From: Archangiaceae bacterium
GTDB lineage: Bacteria > Myxococcota > Myxococcia > Myxococcales > Myxococcaceae
Assembly (NCBI GenBank): GCA_016879935.1
Contig: JAACJQ010000265.1
Coordinates: forward strand, 1-64,000
Reading direction: 5' to 3'
DNA length: 64,000 nt
Each line of letters starts with the position of its first letter. The stretch's first letter is position 1. The notes below the pieces were generated by a model. The model was not told the origin of the DNA. It saw only the letters and a list, made by a program, of their open reading frames with translations, and did no database searches. Below, piece by piece: positions 16,956 through 26,913 of this stretch. The position numbers were made by a program, and so were the translations under genes.

Positions 16956-18517
16956 TCACCGCATCACGGTGGACGCGTCGATGATGCGCACGCGCTCTTT
17001 CGTCATGGGCAACGGCTGGCGTTCGACAGCCTTGTCCTGCTCGAGCACCTCGGGCGGCTTCGGGGTCGCGTAGACGATCGGGCTCGGCGCCTGGCTGGTC
17101 AGCGCGTCTCGAAGCCCCTCGGCGTTCTTCGTCACGAAGACGAAGTTGAGCGCCTTCGGGTCGAGGTGCTTCTTCAGCATCGCCTGCACCTCGTCGGCTC
17201 TTGCGCTCGCGATCGCCTCCCGCACGCGGTCGAGGTGACCGGGCGTTCCCGTGATCAGCTCGTCGATGGCCCAGCCCAGGCGCCGCTGGTCAGTCAGCGT
17301 CCAGATGCGGGTGGCGCCGATGAGGAAGCCCCTGGCCGTCTCGAAGCGCTCGGGCGGCAGCGGAGCGTTCAGCGTCTGATCGAGGAAGTAGAGGACACCG
17401 CGCGTGGCGAAGACGCCGTTCTTCGCTTCGACGGGCCGCAGCCAGATCGTCAGGTCCTGCACGGTGCGCGCGATGTTCGGGCGGGGAATCGAGTTCCACC
17501 CGTCTTGCCGGTAGTGCTCGGCGTAGGCGTAGGTGCCGTAGTTGAGGCCGCGGCGATCGCGCAGCTCGCGGAAGAAGACGCCGTGCTCCTGCCGGTGTTC
17601 GCCCAGGTAGGAGAGCCCGAGGAACAGCAGGGGAAAGTCGGGGTGGTCGCGCCGCACGCGGTACGAGAAGCCGAAGGAGCCGGCGGTCGATTCGGTGTCG
17701 CGCTTCACGATCACCGTCTGATTCTTCGTCTCGGCAGCCGCGGGGAGCGCCACCAGCGGAGCGCCCGTGTCGGGCAGTGCCTTCAGCGCCGCGACGACGC
17801 GCCCGCCCAATGCTTCATCGGCCGCACCGGCCACGCCCACCACGAGCCGCGACTTCGTGAACACGCGCTTCCACTGCGCAGCCACGTCGTCGAGCGTGAT
17901 GGCGTTGAGGCCTGTCTCCGTTCCGACGTTTGCGTGCCGGTACGGGTGCCCGTCGTAGAGCAGCGCGTCGAGCGTGATCTTCCCCAGCTCTTCGTCGTTC
18001 TCGCTGCGCAGGCGGTTGCGAATCGCGTTCAGCTGCTCCGTCTTCAGGCGCTCGAACTCCTTCGGGTCGAGGCGCGGCGCGGTGAGCGTGTCGGCGAAAA
18101 TCTCGAGGAAGCGATCGAACCGCTCCTGGTGGACGCGACCCGAGACGACGGTGAACTCCTTGTCGGTGTCGCTCTCCAATTCGCCGGCCATCGGGAAGAG
18201 GGCGTCGTTCAGCTCACCTGCCGAGAGTGACTTCGTGCCGCCTTCGGTGAGCAGGCGCGTGGTGAGTGCGGTCAGGCCCTCTTTGCCCTTCGGGTCGTCG
18301 ACTGCACCCGCGCGGAAGACGAGCCGCACGCTCACGATGGGCGTGCCCGGAGTCGTCAGCACGACGAGCTTCATGGGCGGCAGCGTGGCGAGCGGCTTCG
18401 GCAGGTCGACCTTCACGGCGGCCGGCGCTGGTGGAGCCGCGACAGGCGCGGGCGTCTCGGTGCGGGCAGGCGCGGTCGTCGCGCACGCCGAGAGGAACAG
18501 GAACGTCAGCGCGCGCT

Positions 18518-18521
<4 letters not shown>
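16956..18521 (-). CDS. M16-family peptidase, non-catalytic subunit
   Basis: A 521-residue lipoprotein-like protein (leader MKRALTFLFLSACAT with an LSAC lipobox). It has the M16 beta-lactamase-like fold signals: VSVRLVFRAGAVDDPKGKEGLTALTTRLLTEGG, FEFTVV-like strand, and RDRRGLNYGTYAY. The zinc motif HxxEH is absent; the corresponding region reads GLTALTTRL. It therefore matches the inactive partner of two-gene M16 systems. Its ATG overlaps the upstream stop by four bases, so it is translationally coupled to the active subunit. Confidence 0.87.
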
Positions 18522-19855
<1,334 letters not shown>

Positions 19856-19929
19856 GCCCGACGCGTAGCGGTAGGGCGCTGGTGCTTCAAGCGCGACGAG
19901 GCAGGGTGGATTTCCTACGGTGCGCGGCC

Positions 19930-20547
19930 ATGACCCCGAACCCCATGTCGAACCCGATGCCGGCGCCCGCTCCGCAGCAGAAGAAGGGTGGTGTCTCGGC
20001 GGTCGTCATCATCGCCGTCGTCGTGGCGCTTGCGTGCCCGTGCGTCGGCATTCTCGCGGCCATCGCGATTCCGAACTTCATCAAGTTCCAGGCGCGGTCG
20101 AAGCAGAGCGAGGCGAAGGCCAACCTCAAGTCGGCCTACATGTCCGAGAAGTTCTATTTCGAGAGCAACCAGAAGTACTCGGCTGACATCGGCGAGGTCG
20201 GCTTCAGCGCGATGCCCGGCAACCGGTACATGTACTCGTTCTCGACCGACGGAGAGCTGGCCGAGGCGGGTGGCTCGAAGGGCTCGGGCGTGAAGGCCGA
20301 CAGCAAGAAGTTCCCCACCATCGACAACGAGGCGATCGAGAAGGGCGTGCCGCAGGAGATTTGGGCCGACTCTGGCATCGAGGGCGAGTGCCCGAACGCG
20401 TGCTCCATCACCATCGTGGCTGCGGGCAACATCGACAACGACGACACCATCGACGTGTGGACGGTGTCGACGAAGGACCGCGTCATCGGCGGTCAGAACG
20501 TTCCTGCCGGGACGCCGCACAACGACGTCAACGACATCACCGACTGA
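19930..20547 (+). CDS. Type IV pilin-like protein lacking a canonical prepilin leader
   Basis: A 205-residue protein. After a Pro-rich N terminus (MTPNPMSNPMPAPAPQQKKGG) comes a hydrophobic helix ending GILAAIAIPNFIKFQ and then ARSKQSEAKANLKSAY, which is the alpha-1 pattern of type IV pilins and pseudopilins. The expected G-FTLIE cleavage site is missing: the sequence before the helix is KKGGVSAVVII. The body is soluble, with a Cys pair near the end (CPNAC). It may be a membrane-anchored pilin homologue not processed by PilD, or use a divergent site. The start at 19930 is chosen because upstream frame is Arg-rich. Its stop abuts the A2M stop. Confidence 0.75.
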   Translation: MTPNPMSNPMPAPAPQQKKGGVSAVVIIAVVVALACPCVGILAAIAIPNFIKFQARSKQSEAKANLKSAYMSEKFYFESNQKYSADIGEVGFSAMPGNRYMYSFSTDGELAEAGGSKGSGVKADSKKFPTIDNEAIEKGVPQEIWADSGIEGECPNACSITIVAAGNIDNDDTIDVWTVSTKDRVIGGQNVPAGTPHNDVNDITD

Positions 20548-23500
20548 TCAGTTCTTCGCGGCGATGTCAGCAGCGAGCCCATCGACCCAGGCTTTGTGCT
20601 CGTCGCCGTAATAGAGATACGCACGGCTCGCGGGGCCCGTGTACTTGCCGGGCACTGCCGCCAGCAGCGACACCGGCACACGCACCTGTTGCTTCGGCGT
20701 CATGCCGCGCCAGTAGAGCACCACGTCGCGGCCCATCACTTCGTACGCATCGATGGTCTGCGCCTTCACGAGCTCCTTGAGCTGATCGATGCGGGGCTCG
20801 AGGCCGCCCGGCACGCCGACGATGGCGACGACGGTCGAGAGCGGAGCATCGGACAGATTCGTGATGCGCGCAGTGGCCTCGATGACGTCGCCCTCCTTGA
20901 GCGCGCCCGAGCCGAGCTTCACGTCGAGTGAGACGCGCGTGTCGGCCGAGGAGTCGGGCTTCACGCGGTTCGAGCGCACGGCGATGGAGAACGGAATCGC
21001 CGAGCCGCCCTCTTGCGAGAGCTCGATGGTGTGTTCGCCGGGCATCATCAGCTCTCCGACATCGGCGAACGTGATCGCGCCCTGGGTCGAGCCGTCGTAC
21101 TTCTGTGCGCCGCCCACGGCCTTGCCGTCGACGAACAGCTTCACGCTGCCGGCTCTGCGCTCTCCTGCCTTCTTCTTGTCGAACTCGACGACGGCGCGCA
21201 GCGCGAGCACGGTCGACTGTGTCGAGCCATAGCGGCCGTCTTTGCAGCTGTCGGCCAGCGCCTTCATCGACTTCTCGACGTTGAGCGCGAAGGCGGGCTG
21301 GCGCATCCACCCGAGGGCGGCGAGCGCGGTGGTCTCGATCTCGAGCGACTCTCCAGTGCTGCCGACGATGCTCTGCGTGCCGCCGCCGACGAGGCCGTTC
21401 TCTTTCTGCAGCGAGGCGAGCTTCGTGAGCGCGTCTTTCGAACCGCTCGTGTCACCGGCGAGCGAGAGCACGTTGGCGGCCAGGGCCACGACGTAGGAGT
21501 TCTTCGTCGTCTTGATCGACTCCTTCACCCGGGCCACCTCGGCCGAGAGGTTCTTCTCTCCGCCTTCGAGCAGCGCCCAGGTGATGTACGCATCGGAGGC
21601 GTCCTTGTCTTCGACCCACACGTGGAGCGCGCGGCGCTTGCGCTCGAAGCCGCCCTTGCCGTCGCGCTGCTTCAGCAGCCACTCGCGCGAACGAGTCAGC
21701 ATCGCCTCGTCGACCGAGCGCACCTTCTTCATGTCGGTGAACTGCAGCACGCCGTACGCGGTGAGGGCCTCGTGGCCCGGGTCTTCTCCGAACCACTCGT
21801 AGCCGTTCTTCTTGCACTCGAAGCCGGTGAGCCGCTTGTAGCCCCGGTCGAGCTTGTCCTGGGCGTCACGCACCAGCGCTGCGTCGACGCCGCTGTGCGA
21901 CTGGAAGTACTGCATGGCCATCGTCATCGGGTACGTCGTCGAGCTGGTCTGCTCGAAGCAGCCGCTGGGCTCCTGGATCATGCGCTTGAGCGCCTGCGTG
22001 AGGTTGGCGGCAGGCGAAGGGAAGACGGCGATCGACGTCGACTGGCTGCCCGCCACGGTGTCGGGCGCGAGCGTCACCTTCCACGAGGCCTTGCCGTTCG
22101 GGGCGAGCATGCCGCCGTTCGACTGCTCGACGGGGAACCCCTTCGGCTTCACCTTCAGCTCGCGGGTGACGACGTCGGAGTAGCCGCCCGCGTTCGAGGT
22201 GAGGGTGAGGTTCGCGGTGCGAGTGCCGGCGCCGATGCCGAGCTCGACGACGCGGCGCTCTCGCGTGTCGCCCTTGAGCGCGAAGGCCGTCGGCGCCTGG
22301 AAACGAATGTCGGCCTTCGTGGTGAGGCCCAGGGTGACGTTCGAGAGCGGCTCCTTCGTGCCGTTGACGAACGCGATGGGCAGCCGCACGAGATCGCCGG
22401 CGGTGACTTCGAGCGGCAGCTTCGGCTCGACGTAGAACGGCTGCACCGACTTGAGCGCAGTGGTCACGGTGCCGAGCGCCCCCGTGTCGGTGTAGCCACC
22501 GATGGAGGCTCGGAACGAGGTCACGGCATCGGAGGTGCCGAAGGCAACGGTGGCTTCTCCCTGCGCGTTGGTGCGAATCGCCGCTGACCAGAAGAGCGTC
22601 TCGGCGAAGTCGAGCCGATCGTTGGGTTTGCGATCGGGTCGAACCTGATGCGCGAATTCACGCACCGAGACGAACGCAACGGGCCGGCGGAAGCGTTCGT
22701 CGGCGGCCTCCTTGAGCAGCCCAGCCACGGGTTTGGCGGCCTTCATCACGTTCTTGTCGGCGAGCAGGCGACGCTCGGCCATGACGGGCTCGGCAGCCGG
22801 AGCTGGGGGAGGTGGTGGCGGGCGAGCGACGGGCTTGTTCTCGGCCTTCGCGACGTCGGGTCTGGGGGCGGGAGCAGGCGCAGGCTTCACAGGCATCGGC
22901 GGCGGCGCGGCGCGAGGTGCCATCGGTGCTTCGTTGACAGCGACTGCCATCGGAATGCCGCCCGGAGCCCCACCAAAGTCGTCTTCGAACATTGGCGGTG
23001 GCGGTTGGTAGAGCGCGAGGGCCCGCTCGGCGCGATCCTGATGGCGCGCGAGGAAGTCGGTGACGCGGAGCAGCCCGAAGCGGCGCCAGCCCTGCGTGCC
23101 GAGGAGCAGGTCGACGGCGAGCTTCGACTTCGGGTTCTTCGGGTCGAGGTACACCTGCGCGTCGGCGAGCTCCTGCACGTCTGACTCGAGCAGCACCATC
23201 ACCGGCAGCGAGGGCGGCTGCTCACGCCGCTCGAGAATCTCGAAGACGCTCTCGTCGCTGACGGTGACGCCGACGACGGCGCTGGTGGGTTTGCCGTCGA
23301 TCGACGTCTTCACGGTGAGCTTCACCGGTGCGCCCGGCACGTAACGTTCACGATCGGCCTTGAGCTCGATGGCGAGCTGCTTCTCGGGCTCGCGGAAGAC
23401 GAGGCGCTCGGCGAGGGGCAGGCCGTCTTTCGAGGTGACGGTGAGCACGAGCACGCCATCGGCCGAGCCTGCCTTGAGCGAGACGTCGGTGCCCTTCTGC

Positions 23501-24648
23501 TTGCCGGCGTCGAGCGTGACGGTGTCGAGCTCGCGGTCGCGTTGTCGGAGCGCCACGGTGACGAGGCGATCGCCGGTCCACGCGATGGTGGCCTTCACGG
23601 GCTCCTTCGCCGGCGAGACCTCGGAGAGCGTGGTGATGACGGCGCCCTCGTCGACGATGGCAGGGAGCGGGAAGCGCTTCGTGATGCCCGCGGGCTCGGT
23701 GATCTTGAGTGAGTACTTGCCGCCCTTCGTCGGGGTGAAACGCGCGCGGCCACGGCCTTCGTGCTCGGTGCGAAAGGGCGCGACCTCGGCGCCGCTGGCG
23801 TCGACGATGAACCCGGCGAGGTCGGCAGGCTTTTTCGCAGGGGTGCGAGCCTCGACGTAGAGGCGACTCGGCAGACCGGCCACGAGGTCTCCGCCTTCGG
23901 GGTACAGCGCGACGTCGACCGAGTTGACCAGCAGGGGAATCGTCTTGGTCGCGGTCTCGATGACGCCGCCGTCTTCGATGGTGAAGGCGAGGGTGCCTTC
24001 TCCGCGCTCGATGGCCTTCGGCAAAGGGAACGAGACGGTCGCCCGGCCCTGGGCGTCGACCGTCGTCGGCACACGCGCGACCTCTTTCTCGTCGACGCGG
24101 GCGACGGCGGTCACCTTCGCGCCGTTGGGAATGCCGCCTTCGGCGCGCTTCACCTCGAGCGTGGCCGAGACCGTGTCTCCGGGGCCGTAGCCGTCGCGAA
24201 GGAACGTGATCTGCGAGTTCAGGCGAGGCGGGCGGTAGGCGCGCACCTCGAACTTGCGAACACCGGCAGCGTGGCCGAGCGCTCCTTGCGCCTCGACCCG
24301 GTACTCGCCGCCCGGAGCGTCGTCACCCAGCACGTACGAGAAGCCAAACGCACCGTCCTGCACGTTCGACTGGCTCTGAATGAGCGTCTCGCCTTTGGGG
24401 CCTTTGACGGTGATCTGCGACGCAGTGCCGTTGCCGACGGGCACGTGCGTGTTCGCGTCGAGCACGACGCCGCGCACGAAGACGGTCTCGCCTGCCTTGT
24501 AGATGGACTTGTCGGTCGAGACGCTGGTGAGGAAGCGGTTCGGCCCTCCGAGGCGCGCAGCGGTCGCGGGATCTTTCGGGGGAGGCGGGGCGCCAGCGAG
24601 GGTGACGACGACGAGGAACGCGAGTGCAGCGAGGCGACGTGCGTGCAT
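20548..24648 (-). CDS. Alpha-2-macroglobulin family protein with thioester
   Basis: A 1,366-residue exported protein. It has a signal peptide (LAALAFLVVVTLAGA), an MG1-like start (TDKSIYKAGETVFVRG), several MG domains, a Pro/Ala-rich linker at ~545-640, and an alpha-alpha toroid (EALTAYGVLQF, YVVALAANVL). The thioester motif GCFEQ lies at 896-900 (Cys897), so it can trap proteases covalently. The C-terminal macroglobulin-receptor-like domain follows. No pbpC partner is adjacent. An AGGGGG ribosome-binding site precedes the ATG at 24648. It should act in the periplasm or outside as a broad protease inhibitor, a plausible defence in a predator. Confidence 0.93.
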   Translation of the reverse strand: MHARRLAALAFLVVVTLAGAPPPPKDPATAARLGGPNRFLTSVSTDKSIYKAGETVFVRGVVLDANTHVPVGNGTASQITVKGPKGETLIQSQSNVQDGAFGFSYVLGDDAPGGEYRVEAQGALGHAAGVRKFEVRAYRPPRLNSQITFLRDGYGPGDTVSATLEVKRAEGGIPNGAKVTAVARVDEKEVARVPTTVDAQGRATVSFPLPKAIERGEGTLAFTIEDGGVIETATKTIPLLVNSVDVALYPEGGDLVAGLPSRLYVEARTPAKKPADLAGFIVDASGAEVAPFRTEHEGRGRARFTPTKGGKYSLKITEPAGITKRFPLPAIVDEGAVITTLSEVSPAKEPVKATIAWTGDRLVTVALRQRDRELDTVTLDAGKQKGTDVSLKAGSADGVLVLTVTSKDGLPLAERLVFREPEKQLAIELKADRERYVPGAPVKLTVKTSIDGKPTSAVVGVTVSDESVFEILERREQPPSLPVMVLLESDVQELADAQVYLDPKNPKSKLAVDLLLGTQGWRRFGLLRVTDFLARHQDRAERALALYQPPPPMFEDDFGGAPGGIPMAVAVNEAPMAPRAAPPPMPVKPAPAPAPRPDVAKAENKPVARPPPPPPAPAAEPVMAERRLLADKNVMKAAKPVAGLLKEAADERFRRPVAFVSVREFAHQVRPDRKPNDRLDFAETLFWSAAIRTNAQGEATVAFGTSDAVTSFRASIGGYTDTGALGTVTTALKSVQPFYVEPKLPLEVTAGDLVRLPIAFVNGTKEPLSNVTLGLTTKADIRFQAPTAFALKGDTRERRVVELGIGAGTRTANLTLTSNAGGYSDVVTRELKVKPKGFPVEQSNGGMLAPNGKASWKVTLAPDTVAGSQSTSIAVFPSPAANLTQALKRMIQEPSGCFEQTSSTTYPMTMAMQYFQSHSGVDAALVRDAQDKLDRGYKRLTGFECKKNGYEWFGEDPGHEALTAYGVLQFTDMKKVRSVDEAMLTRSREWLLKQRDGKGGFERKRRALHVWVEDKDASDAYITWALLEGGEKNLSAEVARVKESIKTTKNSYVVALAANVLSLAGDTSGSKDALTKLASLQKENGLVGGGTQSIVGSTGESLEIETTALAALGWMRQPAFALNVEKSMKALADSCKDGRYGSTQSTVLALRAVVEFDKKKAGERRAGSVKLFVDGKAVGGAQKYDGSTQGAITFADVGELMMPGEHTIELSQEGGSAIPFSIAVRSNRVKPDSSADTRVSLDVKLGSGALKEGDVIEATARITNLSDAPLSTVVAIVGVPGGLEPRIDQLKELVKAQTIDAYEVMGRDVVLYWRGMTPKQQVRVPVSLLAAVPGKYTGPASRAYLYYGDEHKAWVDGLAADIAAKN

Positions 24649-24735
24649 GAGACCCCCTTGAACGGCGAGGGTCGGCATTCGATCTGTCAGGGGTGGAAAA
24701 AGCGAGTCAGAACACTGGATTCAGCGCGTCACCGG

Positions 24736-24764
24736 TTGACATCTGGCGGCAGGTGACGATGCTG
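24736..24764 (+). promoter_or_regulatory. Possible sigma70 promoter for tmRNA
   Basis: A consensus -35 hexamer TTGACA at 24736-24741 is followed after 16-17 bases by a weak -10-like GATGCT/ATGCTG at about 24758-24764. Transcription from it would begin about a dozen bases before the mature 5' end of tmRNA at 24783, as expected for a precursor trimmed by RNase P. The weak -10 keeps this tentative. Confidence 0.4.
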
Positions 24765-24782
24765 ACGCCATCACCAACAGCC

Positions 24783-25147
24783 GGGGGCGACCTGGCTTCG
24801 ACGAGGGCATAGAGGTTCAAAGACGCGTGCCGAGTGGGCTCATCACACTCGTTAATCCACATGGGCAAAACCAATAAAAGCCAACGACAACGTTGAGCTT
24901 GCGCTGGCCGCCTAAAAACCGGTTCACGCACGGTCGCCTGAGCTTCTGCTCGTGAGCGCAGGGTCGACCGAACCAATGCGAGCTGGCTCTCACTCATGGC
25001 TGGAGGGGTGAGGGCGAGACTTTTCCAGTCAGGCCATCGCGTATTCCGTCCGTGGAAGACGAGGTGGCGTCACGAAAACGCGGGCTACGCACGTAGGGTC
25101 TTTGCGCCAAAGGCTTTCGGACGTGGGTTCGATTCCCACCGCCTCCA
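24783..25147 (+). ncRNA. ssrA: Transfer-messenger RNA (tmRNA)
   Basis: A 365-base tmRNA. The 5' end GGGGGCG pairs with CGCCTCC at 25140-25146 as a 7-bp acceptor stem with one G-T pair. The family signature CTGGCTTCGACG follows at once. The T arm is GTGGG-TTCGATT-CCCAC at 25123-25139. The tag frame runs 24880-24912, coding ANDNVELALAA, with TAA at 24913-24915; the LALAA end is the usual ClpXP/FtsH degron. The discriminator A at 25147 is followed by CACAC, so the 3' CCA is not encoded. tmRNA rescues stalled ribosomes with SmpB. This single-piece form stands between divergent A2M and the pseudokinase. Confidence 0.96.
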
Positions 25148-25153
25148 CACACA

Positions 25154-25188
25154 GTCGGCTCGCTCAGCTCGTTCGGAGCGACGCCGAC
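25154..25188 (+). terminator. Hairpin after tmRNA
   Basis: Arms 25154-25165 and 25176-25188 pair over 12 bases with one bulged C (GTCGGC...GCCGAC core), loop of 10 bases, starting seven bases after the tmRNA 3' end. There is no T-run, so it may end transcription inefficiently or protect the 3' end for RNase processing. Confidence 0.45.
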
Positions 25189-25220
25189 GTGGGCAGCGCA
25201 CCCCACCTGTTCTGCCCACT

Positions 25221-25232
25221 GCTGTGCACAGC
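25221..25232. promoter_or_regulatory. Perfect 12-bp palindrome upstream of the pseudokinase
   Basis: GCTGTGCACAGC is self-complementary over all 12 bases and lies about 80 bases before the pseudokinase start. It could be a dimeric regulator site. A chance palindrome of this size in high-GC DNA is possible. Confidence 0.3.
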
Positions 25233-25312
25233 TGGGATCAAGCGGCTTTCCATTCCTGTCCACAGCGGGTCTGCAGTGAGGCGCGGCACCGGCATTGCTG
25301 TGCCCCTGCTCC

Positions 25313-26860
25313 GTGGCCTCCTCGACCGACAACCCGATTCCGACGGACAACTTCCTGCTGCCCGGCCAGGCCTTCTGCATCGGCCTGCCGTGGGAGCGCG
25401 CGAAGCTTCCGAAGCACGGCCTGCCACCCGCTGCGCCGAAGGCTGTGAAGGGGTCGGTGCTCGATTCGGAAGACGAGCTCGACGGCGACCCGTGCACCGG
25501 CTGGGAGATCGGCCGCTGTGAGGTGATTCGCCGGCTCACGCCCGGTTCGGCGCGACGGCTGCTCGCGCTTCGACACGCTGCGCTCGACGAAGACGCGCAG
25601 GTCGTCGACGTGCGGTTGCTCGACGTCGCCGAGGCCGATGCGCCGACGATCGAAGCGTGGGCCTCTGAGGCGTCGCGGCTCTCGCACCCGAACCTCGCGC
25701 GCGTGTTCGATCTCGAGCGCACCGATGAAGGCCTCTTCTGCGTCTCGGAGCGCGTGTCTGGTGCGACGCTGCTCGAGCTCTCCGAGGCGTGCCGTCAGCG
25801 CGGCAGCGGGCTCCCCGTCGGCTTCGTGCTCGCGGCGATTCACGACGCGGCGCTCGCCCTCGGTGAAGTGCACTCACGCACGGCGCACGGGCTCATCAGT
25901 GATCAAGCGGTGGCCGTCGGCTTCGATGGCGTGACGCGGCTGCTCGACGCGGGGCTCTTCAACGTGCTGGCCAGGCGCCGTTCGTGGGCCGAGGTGATCG
26001 AGGTCACCGGCCCGTACCTCGCCCCAGAGCAGGTGCTCGGCGGCCGCCTTCCCGACCCCAAAGCCGACGTGTACTCGCTCGGGTTGCTGCTCTTCGAATT
26101 GCTCTCGGGGCAGACGCTGCGTCGCGGCAGCATCGATGATCGCGTCAAACAGCTCGAGCGTGGAGCGCTCGCGCCGATCTCCAGCATCAACCGCATGGTC
26201 GACAAGTCGCTCGACGCGGTGCTCGCGCGCGCGGTGTCGGCCGATCGCGCGGTTCGCTTCACCAACGGCGCTGAGTTCGCCGCCGCGCTGAAGAAGGCCG
26301 CGTCGTCGTTCATGTGGAAGCAGGACGCGCGTGCGAACTTCGTGTCGGAGGCATTCGAGACGCGGCGCCGTCGTGAACTCGCGCTGACCGCGCACCTTGC
26401 CCCCAGGAAGCGCCGCACCGCTCCCGTGATGCCCGCCATCGTGGTTGCGCCGCAGCCGCAGGCGCCTGTCGCCGAGCCACGTCGCGAGCCGCCCTTTCCG
26501 CTGCCGCGTCCTGCCCCTGTGGAGTCGAAGAAGAAGCGCTCGCGCAAGAAGGTGGAGCCTTCGCGCTGGCCCATCGCGGCAGCGCTCGGCCTCTTCGTTG
26601 GCGCGCTGCTCAGCCAGCACCAGTGGACGCCCGCCCCCGCACGTCAGTTGAGCTCGCCGAGCCGCGCCGTGAAGGTCGAAGCACCCATCGTGATGCTCGA
26701 GGGTGAGATGACCCGCGAGGCCGCGACGCTCGCCTCCATTGGGCCGCTCGTGGTCGCAGCTCCGGTGCCCGAGAAGAAGGTTCGCCCGAAGGTGAAGCGG
26801 CTGGCGAAGGGCTCCGACGCGCCGATTCCTCCGTGGTTGATGGGGAAGCGCCGGCGCTGA
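25313..26860 (+). CDS. Protein-kinase-like pseudokinase, membrane-anchored
   Basis: A 515-residue protein with the layout of a Myxococcota Ser/Thr kinase but without catalytic residues. Recognisable: SRLSHPNLARVFDLE, LGEVHSRTAHGLIS, YLAPEQV and KADVYSLGLLLFELLSGQTLRRG. Missing: a glycine loop, the VAIK lysine, the HRD Asp and Asn (the loop reads AHGLISDQAVAVG), and DFG (reads LLDAGLF). One membrane helix lies near residues 425-445 (WPIAAALGLFVGALL), followed by a basic tail ending GKRRR. The start is uncertain: the GTG at 25313 or an earlier TTG at 25295, neither with a good ribosome-binding site. It probably acts as a scaffold or regulator of active kinases. Confidence 0.8.
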   Translation: MASSTDNPIPTDNFLLPGQAFCIGLPWERAKLPKHGLPPAAPKAVKGSVLDSEDELDGDPCTGWEIGRCEVIRRLTPGSARRLLALRHAALDEDAQVVDVRLLDVAEADAPTIEAWASEASRLSHPNLARVFDLERTDEGLFCVSERVSGATLLELSEACRQRGSGLPVGFVLAAIHDAALALGEVHSRTAHGLISDQAVAVGFDGVTRLLDAGLFNVLARRRSWAEVIEVTGPYLAPEQVLGGRLPDPKADVYSLGLLLFELLSGQTLRRGSIDDRVKQLERGALAPISSINRMVDKSLDAVLARAVSADRAVRFTNGAEFAAALKKAASSFMWKQDARANFVSEAFETRRRRELALTAHLAPRKRRTAPVMPAIVVAPQPQAPVAEPRREPPFPLPRPAPVESKKKRSRKKVEPSRWPIAAALGLFVGALLSQHQWTPAPARQLSSPSRAVKVEAPIVMLEGEMTREAATLASIGPLVVAAPVPEKKVRPKVKRLAKGSDAPIPPWLMGKRRR

Positions 26861-26913
26861 GGGGCGCACCAAACCGCTAGACGTTCCGCCCACAACGGGC
26901 CAAAGACGGCCGC

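Noticed and set aside
21013..22587. A 524-codon plus-strand frame opposite the A2M gene
   Set aside because: Shadow frame; the minus-strand protein has the thioester motif and continuous family features.
25123..25147. Possible stand-alone tRNA (T arm and acceptor-like end)
   Set aside because: No D or anticodon arm precedes it; the 5' partner of the acceptor stem is 340 bases upstream, as in tmRNA.
25201..25262. Possible DnaA boxes (TGTGCACAG, TGTCCACAG) near tmRNA
   Set aside because: Only two poor matches, no AT-rich unwinding region, no dnaA or dnaN nearby.
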